From: Delphinapterus leucas
Taxonomy: Eukaryota > Chordata > Mammalia > Artiodactyla > Monodontidae
Assembly (NCBI RefSeq): GCF_002288925.2
Contig: NW_022097999.1
Span: 15,846,654-15,910,653, forward strand
DNA: 64,000 bases
Direction of reading: 5' to 3'
Under the pieces are notes generated by a model. That model was not told the DNA's origin, did no database searches, and worked only from the letters and a program-made list of their open reading frames with translations. Position numbers and translations under genes: made by a program. Within the stretch, counting starts at the first letter, position 1, and the number at the start of each line of letters is the position of its first letter. Positions 1 through 13,884 of the stretch are shown here, piece by piece.

Positions 1-1790
1 TTCTGAGCTACAGTTAGTTTTCTGAAGGCTCACAGGTTAAACCCATCTGAATGCCTCTCTGAAAATTCCAGTTACTATCTGAGTTTTAGCTTCTTAACTT
101 TTTTCTTTATATAGCACTGAAATTCACATTTGGCCCGGTGCCCACCCTTCTTCTATAAAGCCAAACTACTGTCAAGAAGAGCAGGAAGGGTTGCCCCTGA
201 TTGCTTTTCAGGTGGTAGAGGAAAAGTTGACATTTCATCCTCCTCTTGCTTGGAAAGGAAGCCAATCATTTATAAGAACCCTCGTCTGGCTGTGGCTTCC
301 ATCAGTGGGATGGACAGAAGCCAGTTAAATGGCTCAGCCTAAGCCATATTGAAAGGAACTGGAATGAGGAATGAGTGGATTCCATATGTTGATGCTTTTA
401 ATAATTCATGAGTTATATCAGTCTGCAAGTAATAAATTTCACTAAACATATCTATGGTAAGATGGTTTAAGATACTGTCAAATCAATTAAATGGGTGAAT
501 ATAATAAAGTAGGCGCAAATGTAACACATCATTGATTTTACTGGTTCATAATTTTATACGTTAAAAATAACGGTTCAGCTGTTTGATAGCAAAAAATGTG
601 GATTATTCTTAGACACAGTCTTCAAACACACACTCCTCATCCCTGGATCTGTTACTTAATAAGTACACTGAAAACACTTAAAAGAAACACTTCAATGAAA
701 AAACTAGAAACTTATCTGATTCAAGCCAACAAGGCTAATCTATAATCCAAAATGTTCAAGAATGCTAATGGTGGCCCAAACTCCTACTTCTCATGAGAGG
801 TGAAACAGATCTACGGTTTCATCTGACTATCCCATACCTGAAACATTCACAGTTTGAAAGAGAGGCCCGTTCCCTGGCCTGGGCATAAAAATGTTTGCTG
901 GCGGCCCACTCACTGTATTTTAGCGGTCAGCTATGGTATGGAGGAAGACTTCACTAGCTTGGTAAACAGAAACTCTTGAGAAAGGTTAAGTTACAGCTGT
1001 GGCATCCGAGCACAAAGCACCCACACACTTAAGACCAAGGAAACCAAAGCTTTCATACAGTTTTGAGCTGACGGGAGTGTAACGCCACCATTAAAGTTGA
1101 TACAAAGTGGGAAGAGCAGCCTCTAAAATGCAGTCATTTCTTAATTCTTAACTTCTCTGCAACTCCAATAAGGTACATGTTTTGTCTACTATGTTTTATC
1201 TCTGCTTCCTCCTGGGCCGGGGTGGGGGGACGGCATATGAACCCACAGGGCAAAAAGAATAGGCAAGGAGACACCGGTGGACAGGAGTTCAATACATTTG
1301 GGGAGGTGAAACAGATGGAGCCTCTTGCTAGACGACACACAGAAATGTAGAATAAAATATAACAAAAGTCTTCTTAAGTATTCAGGAAATGGGAAATCGC
1401 CAGGAACCAAAAATGAAGAAAAACTACGAATGAGAGCTGAAGGCCCAGGGGCTTGTTGACACTGTGGTGCCCTGGGGAGGGCAGAGGCTGTTGCTGTGCT
1501 TAGTAATGCAGGGGTGTGGGTTTTCACACCCATACTGGAAGAGGGACATGGCTTTGGGCATAGGAAGGAAGGAAACTAGCAATGAGACTTACACGTCAAG
1601 CCAGAATCCTTCAAGGCCTGCACAGTCAGTGAGAAGGTAGTCCAGAAAGTCACCCCTAGCACGTGGAGACAACAGAAAAACATTTATCCTTTTCAACATG
1701 AGTTTGGGCACAGTGGGTGATTTCCATAGAGCCTAGCCCTCACGTAGGTTTAGGGTCTAAATGGACTCTCCCTGTGTAGTATGGAAACCT
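1..1790. other. intron 8 sequence, no gene seen
   Basis: Balanced A/T-rich intronic DNA. No exon of EXT2, no RNA gene and no repeat family that I can name. Short open frames here have no recognisable protein features. Confidence 0.5.
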
Positions 1791-3361
1791 CTTACCAAGA
1801 AATTAATGTTAAAAAGTGATTTATCTCTGCAATACTTCTGGAACACCTGGCAGAAGCAAAAAAAAAAAAACCCAAGAACAAACAAACTCTCTGGAGAAAT
1901 ACCCCCTTACCCCAGGTGGCAAAGATTTCCACAGAAAATCTTACCAGAGATGAACTCACATTCCAAAATTATAAAACATATAAGAAAACAATGCAACAAG
2001 AGCAACAGACAAATGACAGGATTAGACCTTACAAGAAATTTAAAAATTGGATTATGGGAGAATATAAAGTATCTCAAATAATTAAGGTATAAAAGAGTGA
2101 ACTGAAAACATATGTGGAAAAAAAGAGACACTATGAAAAAAAGATCAGACAGATTTCAAAAATAATTACAGCTTCTAGAAATAACTATTGAAATTTAAAT
2201 CTCAATGGATGGGTAAAAAAACCACATCGGACACAGCTAAAGAAAAGAGCAAAATAGATGTGAAAAAATTATCCAGCATGTAGCACAAAGAGTTAAAATG
2301 TGTAAAACATGAGGGGAAAAAACAAACAAACCTGAGAGACACAACAACAGAATGAAAGAGGCCTAACATACATTTAATAGGATTCCAAGAGGAAGGACTG
2401 GCGAGAATGACAGATATGTAATATTCAAAGAGAAAATGACTCAATTTTCCAACACTGATTAAAGACATGCACTCCAGGTTAAAGAAGAAAAATCACCCTC
2501 AAAAGCAGACAGAGAATGGGAACAGAAAATCACCATTTGGCAACCATTATACCAACAGATTCAGGCAAGAAATCATCAATGGATGCTAAAACTAGTAGGT
2601 GCAAGTTTGAGGAGTAACAGGATATTTACACAGTCTCAAAGTATTCCCCCACAAGACACGTTAAAAGAAAGGGGTAACTTCCCATTGGAGAAACCTGTGA
2701 GCAAAGTTATCCTCACTACTGACAGGACAAATTGACATCATGTGTCCGTCAATGTGATACACTGAGAACCAACGTTACTTTTGTGATATTCCTGTCAAAA
2801 ATGCATAGCTTAAATTTCTATAATTTGGAACATGATGCATAATTTGACACAAAAGCATCAGACAAACCCAAATCAAGGGACATATTCTAAAATAACTGAC
2901 ACGTTCTCTTTGAAAAGGCCAATGCCATGCAAGACAAAGAAAAGACTTGAGAAGCTGTTCCAAAGGAGGCTAGAGAGACATGACAACTGAATGCAATGCC
3001 TGGTCTGGAATCTTCCTTTGCTATAACGGACGTTATGAGAATAACTAGCAAAACTCTACATGAGGTCTATAAATTAAATAATAATGTTGTGTCACTGTTT
3101 ATTTCCAAATGATTCTGGTTAACTGTACTGTGGTTCCATGAGAAATACTCAGGGGTAAAGGGACACCACACCTGCACCTTCCAAATGGTTCAGGCAAAGA
3201 CATATGTAAATGTGAATACACACACACAGAGGAGAGAATAAAGGAAATGTGGTAAAATATTAACATCTGAGGAATATGGGTGAAGGGTGCACAGAAACTC
3301 TGTACTATTTTGGGAATTTTAAGTCTGAAATTATGTCGCAATAAAAAGTTAAAAAAAAAAA
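1790..3361 (+). mobile_element. LINE-1, L1M class, 5' truncated and internally deleted, with 3' UTR
   Basis: A-rich sequence resembling the old L1M ORF1 region leads into a segment (about 2640-3345) that matches the long 3' UTR of L1M elements, including the region around cactgttt and a closing aataaaaagtt followed by an A run at 3350-3361. No usable reading frame remains. The element is antisense to EXT2. The 5' boundary is uncertain. Confidence 0.7.
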
Positions 3362-3969
3362 CAGAGAATTTTAGGTCTGTTAGCAAACAAAAGGCAGACA
3401 GGGGAACGTAAGGTACCTAGCAAAACATAAGAAGCTAAACCTTCCAAGGATGATGATAAGAAGATTCAGAAATTGGAGGTACTAGGTGTCCAGGAAGGAC
3501 GGACTCTAAAAACAAGAATAAGAAACAGTTGGTTCCATATATGCACAGGCAGGCCAATCCCCTACCTGTCCTCCCTACCCTCTGCCACTTTAGCAGGAGA
3601 AGGAAGTTTATTCTCTGGGGAAAATGAATTAGAGAGATTCCATACTCAGCAACATGAGGCACGGAAGGCAGGGTAAGGCATCACACTGAATACAGCAGAT
3701 TAAGTGATCACCTATCAAATGAAGGATGAGAACCCTTCTCCTTCCCCCACTCAGCTCCCCACATGCATGCAGCCCAGACTTATCCATCCTCTCCCTACTC
3801 CCAAGGGCAGAAAGATTATTCTCTGGATCAGTGAACCAATCCAACAGAAATAAGCCATGAATACCAACAATCAGGTCCCCATCCTCATAACCTCAGTAAA
3901 GCCCATAAGGCGACAAACCTATCCATGTACGCAGAGCTTCCAATCAGCTTTCAGTGCCTCTATCTTAAA

Positions 3970-5110
3970 TAAGAGTAGACTGCTGAAAACCATCAGGTAT
4001 TTGAAGAAAGTTTCCAATATGAAAGATAGAAAATAAAGACCTGAAAAAGGAGTTCAAAGGAAACAAACAATACAGGGAGCTAAAGACAAATAAAAACAAA
4101 ACCACAAATATCTTCAGAGAGAGAAAGTACAGTATCCTTAAAACAAGAATAGGAAGATATAAAACAAGATTAATTAGAAGTCAAGAAAAAACTCTAAGAA
4201 ATTAAAAGTGAACAAAACTTTAAAAATCAAAAGAAAGGTTAGAAGATAAAATTGAGAAAATACCTAAGAAATTAAAACAAAGGTCAATTAAGACAGAAAG
4301 AAATGATAAACAGGAAAGCAAAGATAAGAAAAATAAGTATCAGTCTAGCATATTCATCATCTAGGTACCCAAGTTCCATAAAGAAGAAAAAGAAAACAGA
4401 GGAAAAAAAGAATCAAAGATGTTAAACATGAAAATTTCCTTATAAAGGGCCCAAACCAGTATCCAATGAACAAAAAAACACTCATACCAAGGCACACCAT
4501 CATAAAGTTTCAGAACACAGGATTTCCCAAGAAGATAAAACATTTCACATAAAAGGATCAGGAATTAGAAAGACACCTCAGTTTTTTGAGATTAAAACGG
4601 GAAGCTAAGAGAACAATGAAGCAATGTCTTCAAAATTCTGAAGAAAAGCTACCACAACCAGGATTTTACACTAGCCCAACTATTAATCAATGTGAAATAG
4701 AATAAATGCACTTTCAGGCATGCAAGGTGACAGCAAATTTATCCCCCAACTGTCCCCTTTCTGGGGAAGCTACTGGAAAAAATAACCCAAAAAAGAGAAA
4801 GATGTTAGAACTTGGAAACAAAGAATCCAACAAAGAAGAGAAAAGAAGGGAATTCCGAGCATCATGGTGAACAGAGAATTTAGGCTGACCTCTGCATAGG
4901 AGACCTAGAGAGCAATCAATCCACTCTGGAGCTGAAGGTGCAGGGCTATGGGAGAGAAGGGTGGAGGGAGGCAGGGAGGGAAAAAAATGGGGAAGGAGGG
5001 AAGAAATCCTATAGTTTACTTGTGCTTGATCATTTCACTCTTTTGGTGGAAAATTCAGTAACAACCAGTGATAGGAACGTGTAAAACTAAGAGGGGGGAG
5101 AAAAAAAGGC
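3970..5110 (+). mobile_element. HAL1 (half-LINE-1) copy
   Basis: The succession of blocks 'ccaaggcacaccatcat', 'ggatcaggaattagaaag', 'caatgtcttcaaaattctg' and 'actgtcccctttctggg' follows the HAL1 consensus I know, an L1 derivative with ORF1 only. It is heavily mutated and non-coding now. The 5' edge may extend back to about 3365, because 3660-3970 also resembles HAL1/L1M 5' sequence. Confidence 0.65.
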
Positions 5111-7069
5111 AGTTATGTATTTACTTCCCGGAAAATAAAAAGTTATACATAATCATGTTTTACTACTTGGTTCCGTTGACAGCAACATTTATATAGTCCT
5201 AATAATGCAACAATAAACACTGCTTTAATGAAAAATGATGATACCGCCCCACTGGTAAGATGAGAAAGAAAAGAAATGTGCAGAGGAAGAGGCAAGAACA
5301 GGAAACAAAGCACTAACCCTAAGGAAGTAAAAAGATAATGTCTGTGATTGAGAAATCAAAACCGACACTATCAGTGTTTTACGAGGAGGTAGGAAAAGAA
5401 ATATCAGAGGCACGCTGACAGAGTTGAAAGAAGCTGCCCCTTGGGAGCAGGCCTTAATTTTAGTTACATTTTATGTTACTGTCTGAATTTTTAAACCATA
5501 CGTGTGTTAAGCCGTACTATTTTTTTTAAGTATTTACAAAATTAAGTGATACAGCTGAGATACAAAAGAGAACCAAAAATCAAGAATCAACCTCCAGCTG
5601 GAGCAGCGTGGAAATTTTTCTACTCTGCAGCTACAATGACCCATTTATTAGAAAGCTACACTCAAATATTAATTGATAGGTATGTAAACAGTATAGGATA
5701 TTAGAAATGCAAACAGAATTCATTATCCTGACGTTGTGATACACAACAACTCATTTCCCTGGTAACCTCTTAAGCAGATTCACAGGAGAATGGAAGTGGC
5801 CCCTGAAACAACGGGAAAGGGAATCTGGTTTGCTACTAAACAATAGCTGGTGCATGAAGGATGACGTGGCCGAAACACTCAATATGTCCTCGGTTCATCT
5901 ACTGCCACATCAAGCTCCCACAGACTTCGAGAAACTACTCCACTCGCTGCCCTCCTACACGTGACATAAGGAAGCAGTCAGTTGCTGACTCACGAAAGCC
6001 AGAGTCATAAAAGTGAGCTCTACAAAAACCACAGATGTAGGCCCGCATCCAGGGAAACCGTGCGTGTGGCTCACCCACTGCCATGACTGGAGTCGCCGTG
6101 CAGGTGTGTGCTGCTCAGGTATACTACTCTCCCTCTACGAGGAAGGACGCTCTGATTGACACGATCCTCTCTGTAACGCCCCAGCGTTTGTCTCTTCATG
6201 TGCCTTACTTATCCTCCCCCACCTGGATCTGACTTGCGACCTCATCTTCTCCATTTTCTATCTGACCATCAGAACTGGCCAAGTTCTTGGCTTGGGGTCC
6301 CGGGTCCAGCTCTTGGGATCTTCCTGCATCCCCCCATTCACAGACCCAACTCAGCTTTCTTTACTCCATGACCTGAGACTTTCTAGCTTGTTTCCAGAGA
6401 AGCAACTACAGATACAAAACAATTCAATGGCAAAGGCTGCTCAAGGAAAGGCTTGGAGTTGAGGGCAGTAGAGTGGACCGCTTGTGCGACTGTGATCCTG
6501 TAAATGTGGTGCCTCTAAAAACAAAAGACTCCGAAAGCTTAAACTTACTTAAAATTCAAGCTAAGATTTCTAAATTCCATACATACTTTAGTCATATCTG
6601 GGGAGTGGGAGGAAGAAGGCGAGAATAGGCCAAGAGGGCCTCCTGGGGGGCAGGAGAGGCATTCAAATTCCAGAGAAACATTCCACAACCTGGAAGTTAA
6701 AGGGCATGGAGTTGAGTTAAACAGACTGCTAACCGGGTATCTTTTCAACTCAGAGCTCTGTTTCGTGCATCTGACCTGGCACTTCTTCGGCCTGCAGAGT
6801 GATTTATAGCTTGTTAGTATTTACAGCTGAGCGATACTTTCAGCAGCTTGTACAACCACAGCCTTTGTGAATGAGGGCCGCCGTCTGAACTTCTAAGTAC
6901 CGGTAGCCCTGAGTTCTTCATGTAGCTGAGACAGATGTGGGCTGAACCCCGGCCCTGGATGCTTCTAATCCAAGCCCCAGGGGTACAGAAGAGGAACTGG
7001 ATGGGGAGAGAGGGAGAGCTTTCTCCAGGCAGTGAGTCAGGACACACACTGTGAATCAACCCCACATCA
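5110..7069. other. intron 8 sequence, no gene seen
   Basis: Mostly unique-looking intronic DNA. A short L1-like tail may lie near 5470-5540. No exon, RNA gene or clear regulatory block is recognisable. Confidence 0.45.
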
Positions 7070-7246
7070 ATGTATGGTTCCCTGGACCAGCAGCATGAAC
7101 ACTGCTTGGGAACTTGCTAGAAACGTACATTCTAGGACCTCACCGAGACTTACCCGGAAACTAGGTGTGGAGTGGCAGCCACCTGTGTTTTCGTGAGCCC
7201 TTCAGGAGCTTCTGATGCATACTGATACTGGAGAACCACTTCCCCA
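7070..7246 (-). mobile_element. MER5A-type hAT DNA transposon
   Basis: Reverse-oriented MER5A similarity runs from the 'tccctggaccagcagcat' block through 'gggaacttgctagaaa' to 'gagcttctgatgcat' and the terminal 'ggagaaccact'. This is a short non-autonomous element of the hAT-Charlie group with no coding capacity. Confidence 0.75.
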
Positions 7247-7699
7247 AGAACCAGGGGCTACAGCAAGCTCTGCTGCACTGTGCCCACAGCTCTCCTCATG
7301 GGTGCTGCTCCTCATGGGTGATGAGTGCCCGTTAGGTAAGTGCTCGCACACAACCCTCCCACTTACCAAGCCTTCCCTGCCAGCCTCCAAAAGCTGGACT
7401 CGGACTGATGCTGACAGGACGTCTCGGTAAGTATATAATCCTCGTCTGAGGCCCTGCTTGCAGCTAAGTCACCGTTCTGGCTAGATTTCATAGGAACAAA
7501 CTCTTATTTTCAATCTTATTCTTACGCTAGGTTCGACAATCCATTTTAAGTTACTTCTCCATTTTTCTCATCAATTTTTGTCAACAGCCATGGGACCCCA
7601 GCTGTCTCTCCTCCCTGTTCTAGGTCTGGTATGGCCAATGCCGAAAAGAAAAAAAATCTGCGGTATCTTTACTAGTGTTATCTATGAGAGCAAATGTGA

Positions 7700-7830
7700 A
7701 CAAAACTGTCTGTCAGAAGGGACTGGGTAAATAAAATTAGGACATACTGATAAGGTGGAGTATAATCTCTCTAATCACACTGTAGAAAAATAACATGGGA
7801 AACTACTTCACTCTACAACATGATTTTAGG
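7700..7830 (+). mobile_element. LINE-1 3' fragment
   Basis: A short stretch with the order of words typical of the L1M distal ORF2/3' region (gggactgggtaaataaa, then a diverged 'acactgtagaaaaataacatggg'). Weakly supported. Confidence 0.35.
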
Positions 7831-7858
7831 ACTACATTACGTTTAGTTTTTTAAAAAT

Positions 7859-8068
7859 TGACACTGAGGGCTTCCCTGGTGGCGCAGTGGTTGAGAGTCT
7901 GCCTGCCGATGCAGGGGACGCGGGTTCATGCCCCGGTCCGGGAAGATCCCACGTGCCGCGGAGCGGCTGGGCCCGTGAGCCATGGCCACTGAGCCTGCGC
8001 GTCCGGAGCCTGTGCTCCGCAACGGGAGAGGCCACGACAGTGAGAGGCCCGCGTACCGTGACACTGAG
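7859..8068 (+). mobile_element. CHR-type SINE, short form, with perfect 10-bp target duplication
   Basis: The body 7869-8058 starts gggcttccctggtggcgcag, with a tRNA-derived box A/B head, and ends ggcccgcgtacc. It is flanked by perfect 10-bp direct repeats tgacactgag at 7859-7868 and 8059-8068. Unlike the sister copies at 45939, 56419 and 63091, it has no A tail. It is antisense to EXT2. Confidence 0.95.
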
Positions 8069-9634
8069 AGGATACCGTTTTGTTGGCACATGCCAGAAAT
8101 CCAAAACTTCACAGCTCTCGGCCCACTCCATCCCCGCATCACATTTAACGCTCACTCGCTTCAGTCTCTGTCCTCCAGACATGCTCACATCTGGCAGAGA
8201 ACCAGAGGTAAGGTGGGGGAGGGTGCCCGAGGAGATCCCCAGCCACACAGGCTAGGCCCAGATGTAGGGACCAGGCCTGCCAAGGGGCAAGACCAGAAAT
8301 GACACAGACATTCAGAAGCAATACAGGTGTGGAGTATTTGGGGGGATGATAAAGTTTTGCTGATATTTGCAAAAAAAGGGAGAAAAATGAAAGCATGGAG
8401 AGACTAAAAAGATAGTAAAATGCAGGCATCCTTGACAGGAGGAGCTAAGAAAATTAACGATAAAAACAAACATGTCATCCCTCATAAAGAACCTTAATTT
8501 GGTGAGAAATTCCTTCCAAAGAGAAGATTCAAAACAAAGGGCTAATCTCTCCAGACCTGACAGCCATGCAACTTTAAAGTTGTGCTCCAGAGTTACTTTC
8601 TCAAACTTGTTCAAGTTCTGAGAGTGTAGCGCAACGCGGATAACGTAATTTGTCCCCTCTCTGGTTACAGAAAATGGCAAAGCATCTGCCGACACCAGCA
8701 ACCCCTCGCTGTCTCCATCATTCACACACATAGGCCCTTTTTTTTTTTTTTTTAACATTAAACTAAGGCAGCAGCATCGGGCCAGAACAGGGCTCTCTAC
8801 TCTCATCCCTCCTCTCCAGCTGAGCAAGCTCGGCACATGGCTGGAGCCCTGACAGCAGATCTTTGAAAGAACCAGACCATCCCTTGATTTACTGACCAAG
8901 ATCCACACCTACTCCCACCTTGGGGTGTCTGATATTGTAATTTGATGGAATCTAGAGGGGAGACTTCCCTGAAGGTTGGGCTCATAGGAGTCACATCTAG
9001 GGTAGGTTTAGTATTTCTGAAAGGGAGGGGGAAAGTTAACTGTAAATAAATCAACGTTACTCAGGCTGCCTGTCAGTTGCTTTCACTAAAGATGCAGAAA
9101 TGTACAACCCACAGCTTTAAATCAGGGCTTTCATCACCTGAGCTCCTAGAAATGTGGTAAACACTAAATTTCCCTAAAAAGGATTAAGAGTTAAAGGAAA
9201 AAATTAAGAATATATTTTCCAGTTGCATATCCAGATCTATGCTTTTTATACTTCTGTTCTTTCCCAAATTAGAGTCCAGCACTTTGATCGTTCTGTCCTA
9301 AATTAAAATACACCTATTTCAAAACTATAAAATTTCATATACTATTTTCTCCTAGTCTATATTCTTATGAAAGACAGAGACCAAAATCCCAGCCATTTAT
9401 TCTTATACACTTTTCTTAGAGCTTTAGCTCAAAGTACAGAATAAAGTCCTACTGTTTCCACATTTTCTGGCTGCCATGACCATCCCACCTGTATGAATTC
9501 TCCTACAGAGGAACAGGTGTGATATTCTTTGTCTCAAGCTTGTACCATATACTCACAAGAGTGGAAATGTTTCAGCCCAGAGGAGGCTTAATGGCTCCCA
9601 TAAAACTCTATAAGTAACTCAAGGTACTCTGCAC
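8069..9634. other. intron 8 sequence, no gene seen
   Basis: No exon or known repeat recognised. A run of T at 8738-8754 is the only low-complexity feature. The long open frame on the minus strand (8312-8908) has no domain and is treated as chance. Confidence 0.45.
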
Positions 9635-9800
9635 GTAGAAGACCTGGGTTCTTGCTTGTTTACACAACTTGCCCATTATATGACCCTGGACAAGTCATCA
9701 GGCTCTGTGAACCTCATTGTGTCTGCTTTAGAGATGAGCAAGAATCTATCACTTTCCCCACCTTCCCAACAGGGTGAAGGTCAAATAAAATAATGGCTGT
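9635..9800 (+). repeat. MIR SINE
   Basis: The MIR core is recognisable: 'gacctgggttc', 'gaccctggacaagtca', 'tctgtgaacctca', then 'aaataatggctgt'. Diverged ancient tRNA-derived SINE. Confidence 0.65.
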
Positions 9801-9869
9801 CACAACAGCATATGAGTGAGCCTTGGATGGCTCAAGCCCTGGGGTCCCGATCTTCCTTCCTCCCTCCCT

Positions 9870-10260
9870 CCTTCCTTCATGTATCAAGGGCTTCCTGTCT
9901 GAATTAAACTGTCCTAGGTATTATGAGGAATACCAAGATAACTCAGAAATTCCCTTAAGAAGCTTAAAACTTTACAGGAAATTATACTTCTATGCATGTG
10001 AAGTGATAGGAAAGAAACAGATAATATGCTTTGAGAGTTACAAGAAGGAAAGATTACTTCGTGCTTAGTTAGGGGTATAGGAAAACCTCATGGAGGAAGG
10101 GGTATGTAAGCAGGCCCCTGATATCCAGATAAAATGTGGATGACCAGAGACAATGGTGAAGAGAGGCATCTCAGTGAAAGGACTAACAGTCACAAGGGCA
10201 CGGGGAAGGAAAAGCATGGAGTAAGCACAGAAAGGACAAAGTTGTGCTGCCAGAGGTCTA
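9870..10260 (+). repeat. ancient interspersed repeat, copy 1 of 3 in window
   Basis: Shows the order seen in many mammalian ancient repeats: a 'gaggaataccaagataac' region, later 'aagcaggcccctgatatcc' and 'cacaagggcacggggaagg', 'agcatggagtaagcac'. The same layout recurs at 44360-44935 and 58285-58925. I could not assign the family name with confidence. Confidence 0.45.
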
Positions 10261-10394
10261 GCGCTCCCTGAAAGGCAACAGAAGGAAGGAAAGCTAGAAA
10301 GCAGCCTGGAGCTGGACTGTGGCAGGCCCTGCAGCCAGAATGCGCTTGGATGCCAACACCGCCCTTGCCCACGACGCCCGTGCACCCGCACTCC

Positions 10395-11215
10395 ATATCT
10401 GGATAAATGACACCATGTTCCTCACTCTTCCTGAACTCCCCCTAGCCAGCTAATATCACTCACATTTGTCCTGCATTAATTCTCACCTGGGTTCCTGAAA
10501 CAGCCTCCTGCCTCTAGGCTCAACCTCCTACAACGGATCCATCCTCCACACTGATGGCAGACTGACCCGAAACGCAATCTCACCACATGATTCCTGTGTA
10601 AATACTTCAGTGATCTCCCATCACCCACAAATAACATTCCAGAACCTTCCATAAGATGCCAGATGTGGGCTTCCCTGGTGGCACAGTGGTTAAAGAATCT
10701 GCCTGCCAATGCAGGGGACGCGGGTTGGAGCCCTGGTCCGGGAAGATCCCACATGCTGCGGAGCAACTAAGCCCGCACGTCACAACTAATGAGCCTGCAC
10801 TCTAGAGCTCACGAGCCACAACTACTGAGCCCGCGTGACACAACTACTGAAGCCCGCACACCTAGAGCCCGTGCTCCGCAACAAGCCACCGCAATGAGAA
10901 GCCCACGCACCACGACAAAGAGTAGCACCCGCTTGCCACAACTAGAGAAAGCTCGCGTGCAGCAACGAAGACCCAACGCAGCCAAAAAAAAAAAAAAAAA
11001 GATGCCAGGTGTTTGGCGTCCTGGGCCCTCTGCAGGCTCCACCTTCTGCTTCTCCCTCACAAGCCCCCTTCACTCCTGCCACACTGACCCCCTCGAAGTT
11101 CCTGAAGCCGCCATGCTCTCTTGTCCCTCTGACTTCTGAATTTGCCGGTCCTTCTGGATGGAACCTAACTTCCCCCCTTTCCCTGACTAGAAACACCTGC
11201 CCTTCTCCTTTTAAC
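10395..11215 (+). repeat. LINE-2 fragment, split by a SINE
   Basis: L2-like text ('cacactgatggcagactgac', 'gtgatctcccatcaccca') stops at 10666 and resumes at 11001 ('tttggcgtcctgggccctct', 'cttctccctcacaagccccc', 'actcctgccacactgacc'). The CHR SINE at 10667-11000 interrupts it. Diverged and non-coding. Confidence 0.6.
10653..11012 (+). mobile_element. CHR-type SINE, long form, with target duplication
   Basis: The body 10667-11000 begins gggcttccctggtggcacag and carries the long tail region with three 'cacaact' units, 'gaagacccaacgcagcc' and a terminal A run. Flanking direct repeats aagatgccagatgt (10653-10666) and aagatgccaggtgt (10999-11012) differ at one base. Antisense to EXT2. Confidence 0.94.
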
Positions 11216-11289
11216 ACTCAGATCATCATTTACCATTGTTCTGGAACTACTAGCCAAGGTAATTAGATCAAAGATAATAAAAGGTTCAA

Positions 11290-11645
11290 ATATTGAAAAA
11301 AGGAAGCAAAATTAGCATTTGTAAATATGATTGCATATCTAGAAGACACAAGAGAATCAACGTTTAAAAAGTGAAACAATTACAGAATTCAGTAAAAGAG
11401 TATTTCAAAATTTATGTTCAAAAGCCAGTAATATGTCTTCACACAAAAGTTAGAAACTACGATGTCAGAGAGTACATATTCCTTTATCAGAGTATAAGAA
11501 AGATAAAATACCTAAGAAAAAGATTTTCAGGACTTGTGAAGGACCTATATAAAGAAAACTTTAAAATTCTACCAGAAAGACAAATCTTGCTTCCAGATAG
11601 CAAGATCTACTGCAATGTAAATCCCCAAGGCATGGATTTTCCTCT
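11290..11645 (+). mobile_element. LINE-1 ORF2 fragment
   Basis: Resembles the reverse-transcriptase part of L1 ORF2: 'atgattgcatatctagaaga', 'caattacagaattcag', later 'gacctatataaagaaaact'. Reading frames are broken. Antisense to EXT2. Confidence 0.6.
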
Positions 11646-11735
11646 GCTTTGTTGACTGACATATTTCAAGTACCAAGAACACTGCCTGGAACATATCAGG
11701 CACTCAGTAAGTACCCAATGAATGAATAAATGCCT
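11600..11735 (+). repeat. L2 3' end
   Basis: The diagnostic L2 terminus is visible: 'gaacactgcctggaacat', 'aggcactcagtaagt' and 'aatgaatgaataaatg'. Confidence 0.6.
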
Positions 11736-11854
11736 AAAACTATCTAAAAATTCAATGTGACCAATCGAAATACAAATAGGATTTATATGTGTATTCTGGG
11801 AGAAACTGACAGAGATGTCAACCTCCACTTGAGCAAAAATTCAAGTACTCAGGG

Positions 11855-12240
11855 TTACTGAAGGCATGGAGAACCAGAATAACCAAAATGCTTCTGGTGG
11901 AACTATAAACTGGTACAGTCTTCTGAAAGGGCCATTTGTTAATATCTATCAACATTCAAAATGTGTTTATTCCTTCAGCAATTTCTCAGCTGGAATTAAT
12001 TCTGTAGATACACTCACACATTTATGTGCAAACACATATGAAAGGATGTCCCTTGTATTACTGTTAGAAAATAGATTTGCATGTAAGATACACCTGAACA
12101 ATGGAATAGTATACAGCCATCCTTAAACCTGAAGTATACCTATACAGAATGAAATGGAAGTAAGCCCGTGATCTATTAGTAAAGTAAAAAAGGCAAGGCA
12201 CAGAATACTATGTATAGTATGATCCCATTTGTGTTCTAAG
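11855..12240 (+). mobile_element. LINE-1 (L1M) 3' region
   Basis: Blocks 'tggtggaactataaactggt', 'cacctgaacaatggaatagt', 'acagccatcc' and 'aaggcacagaatactatgt' follow L1M late ORF2/3' UTR order. Confidence 0.65.
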
Positions 12241-12489
12241 ATTATACAGTTAGGTTTATATAGGAATAGAAACCTTCTGGAAGGTTCCCTTTGGCAACAG
12301 ATTCAAGGGAAGAGACAGACAGAAGGAAACTTTACCTCAAGCAAGACAGAAAGGTGTCTGCTGTTGTTTCGCTTGATGTTACCGTTTCACTTCCTCTCAG
12401 GCACCCTCGCTTCAGGAAGTGTCCTGCCCACCCCCATCCAGGAGCGCTGCCTGCCCCACCCCATACACTAGGGTGTACAGGACTACTCA

Positions 12490-12625
12490 TACAATACCCT
12501 TCCTCGCTGGCTTCCCAAGTTAGTGGAGAGCTCCTTTGAGGGCAGGGCCTGCTTTCCTTTTCTGCTTTCTCAGCACATGGCACAGTGCCTGGCACATAGG
12601 AACCACTTAATAAAGGCGGGAGGAA
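12490..12625 (+). repeat. L2 3' end
   Basis: Contains 'gagctcctttgagggcag', 'cacagtgcctggcacatag' and 'ccacttaataaa', the conserved end of L2. Confidence 0.7.
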
Positions 12626-12660
12626 GGAAGGCAGAAAGGAAGGAGGGAGGGAAGGAGGGC
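12614..12660 (+). repeat. (GGAA)n/(GGGA)n low-complexity tract
   Basis: Imperfect run of GGAA, GGCA and GGGA units immediately after the L2 tail; probably grew from that tail. Purine-rich on the + strand. Confidence 0.8.
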
Positions 12661-12726
12661 CCTACATGAAGATTAACCAGGTGGCAGTACACAGGACTAT
12701 CTAGAGAAGGTAGAGTCAGGAGACAA

Positions 12727-12740
12727 GGCCGGCCGGCCGG
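12727..12740. repeat. (GGCC)n short tandem repeat
   Basis: Fourteen bases of uninterrupted GGCC repeats, a rare CpG-containing, self-complementary tract in otherwise AT-rich intron. Confidence 0.85.
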
Positions 12741-13701
<961 letters not shown>

Positions 13702-13884
13702 TTATTCCCGAAGAAGAGGGAGACCAAGGCAAAGGCTCCCTGCTGTTCAAGGCCAGCTCCATCAGAGTGGGCATTTAACCAAGGCAGTCAAAATAGCACG
13801 TGAAACGCACACTGGATTCAATTTAGGTTTAAGAGAAACTACATGATACTTAAGACGAAATATCAGTGTGTTTAACCAGAGCAA

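Noticed and set aside
7843..8302. Several overlapping open frames on both strands; the same pattern recurs at 45888-46235, 56396-56685 and 63034-63327
   Set aside because: They are translations of CHR SINE copies. Similar peptides repeat at each copy because the SINE is GC-rich, not because of a gene family.
8312..8908. 198-codon open frame on the minus strand
   Set aside because: No domain, low-complexity KKKKK stretch from a T run, and overlaps other frames. Intronic chance frame with no splice or start context.
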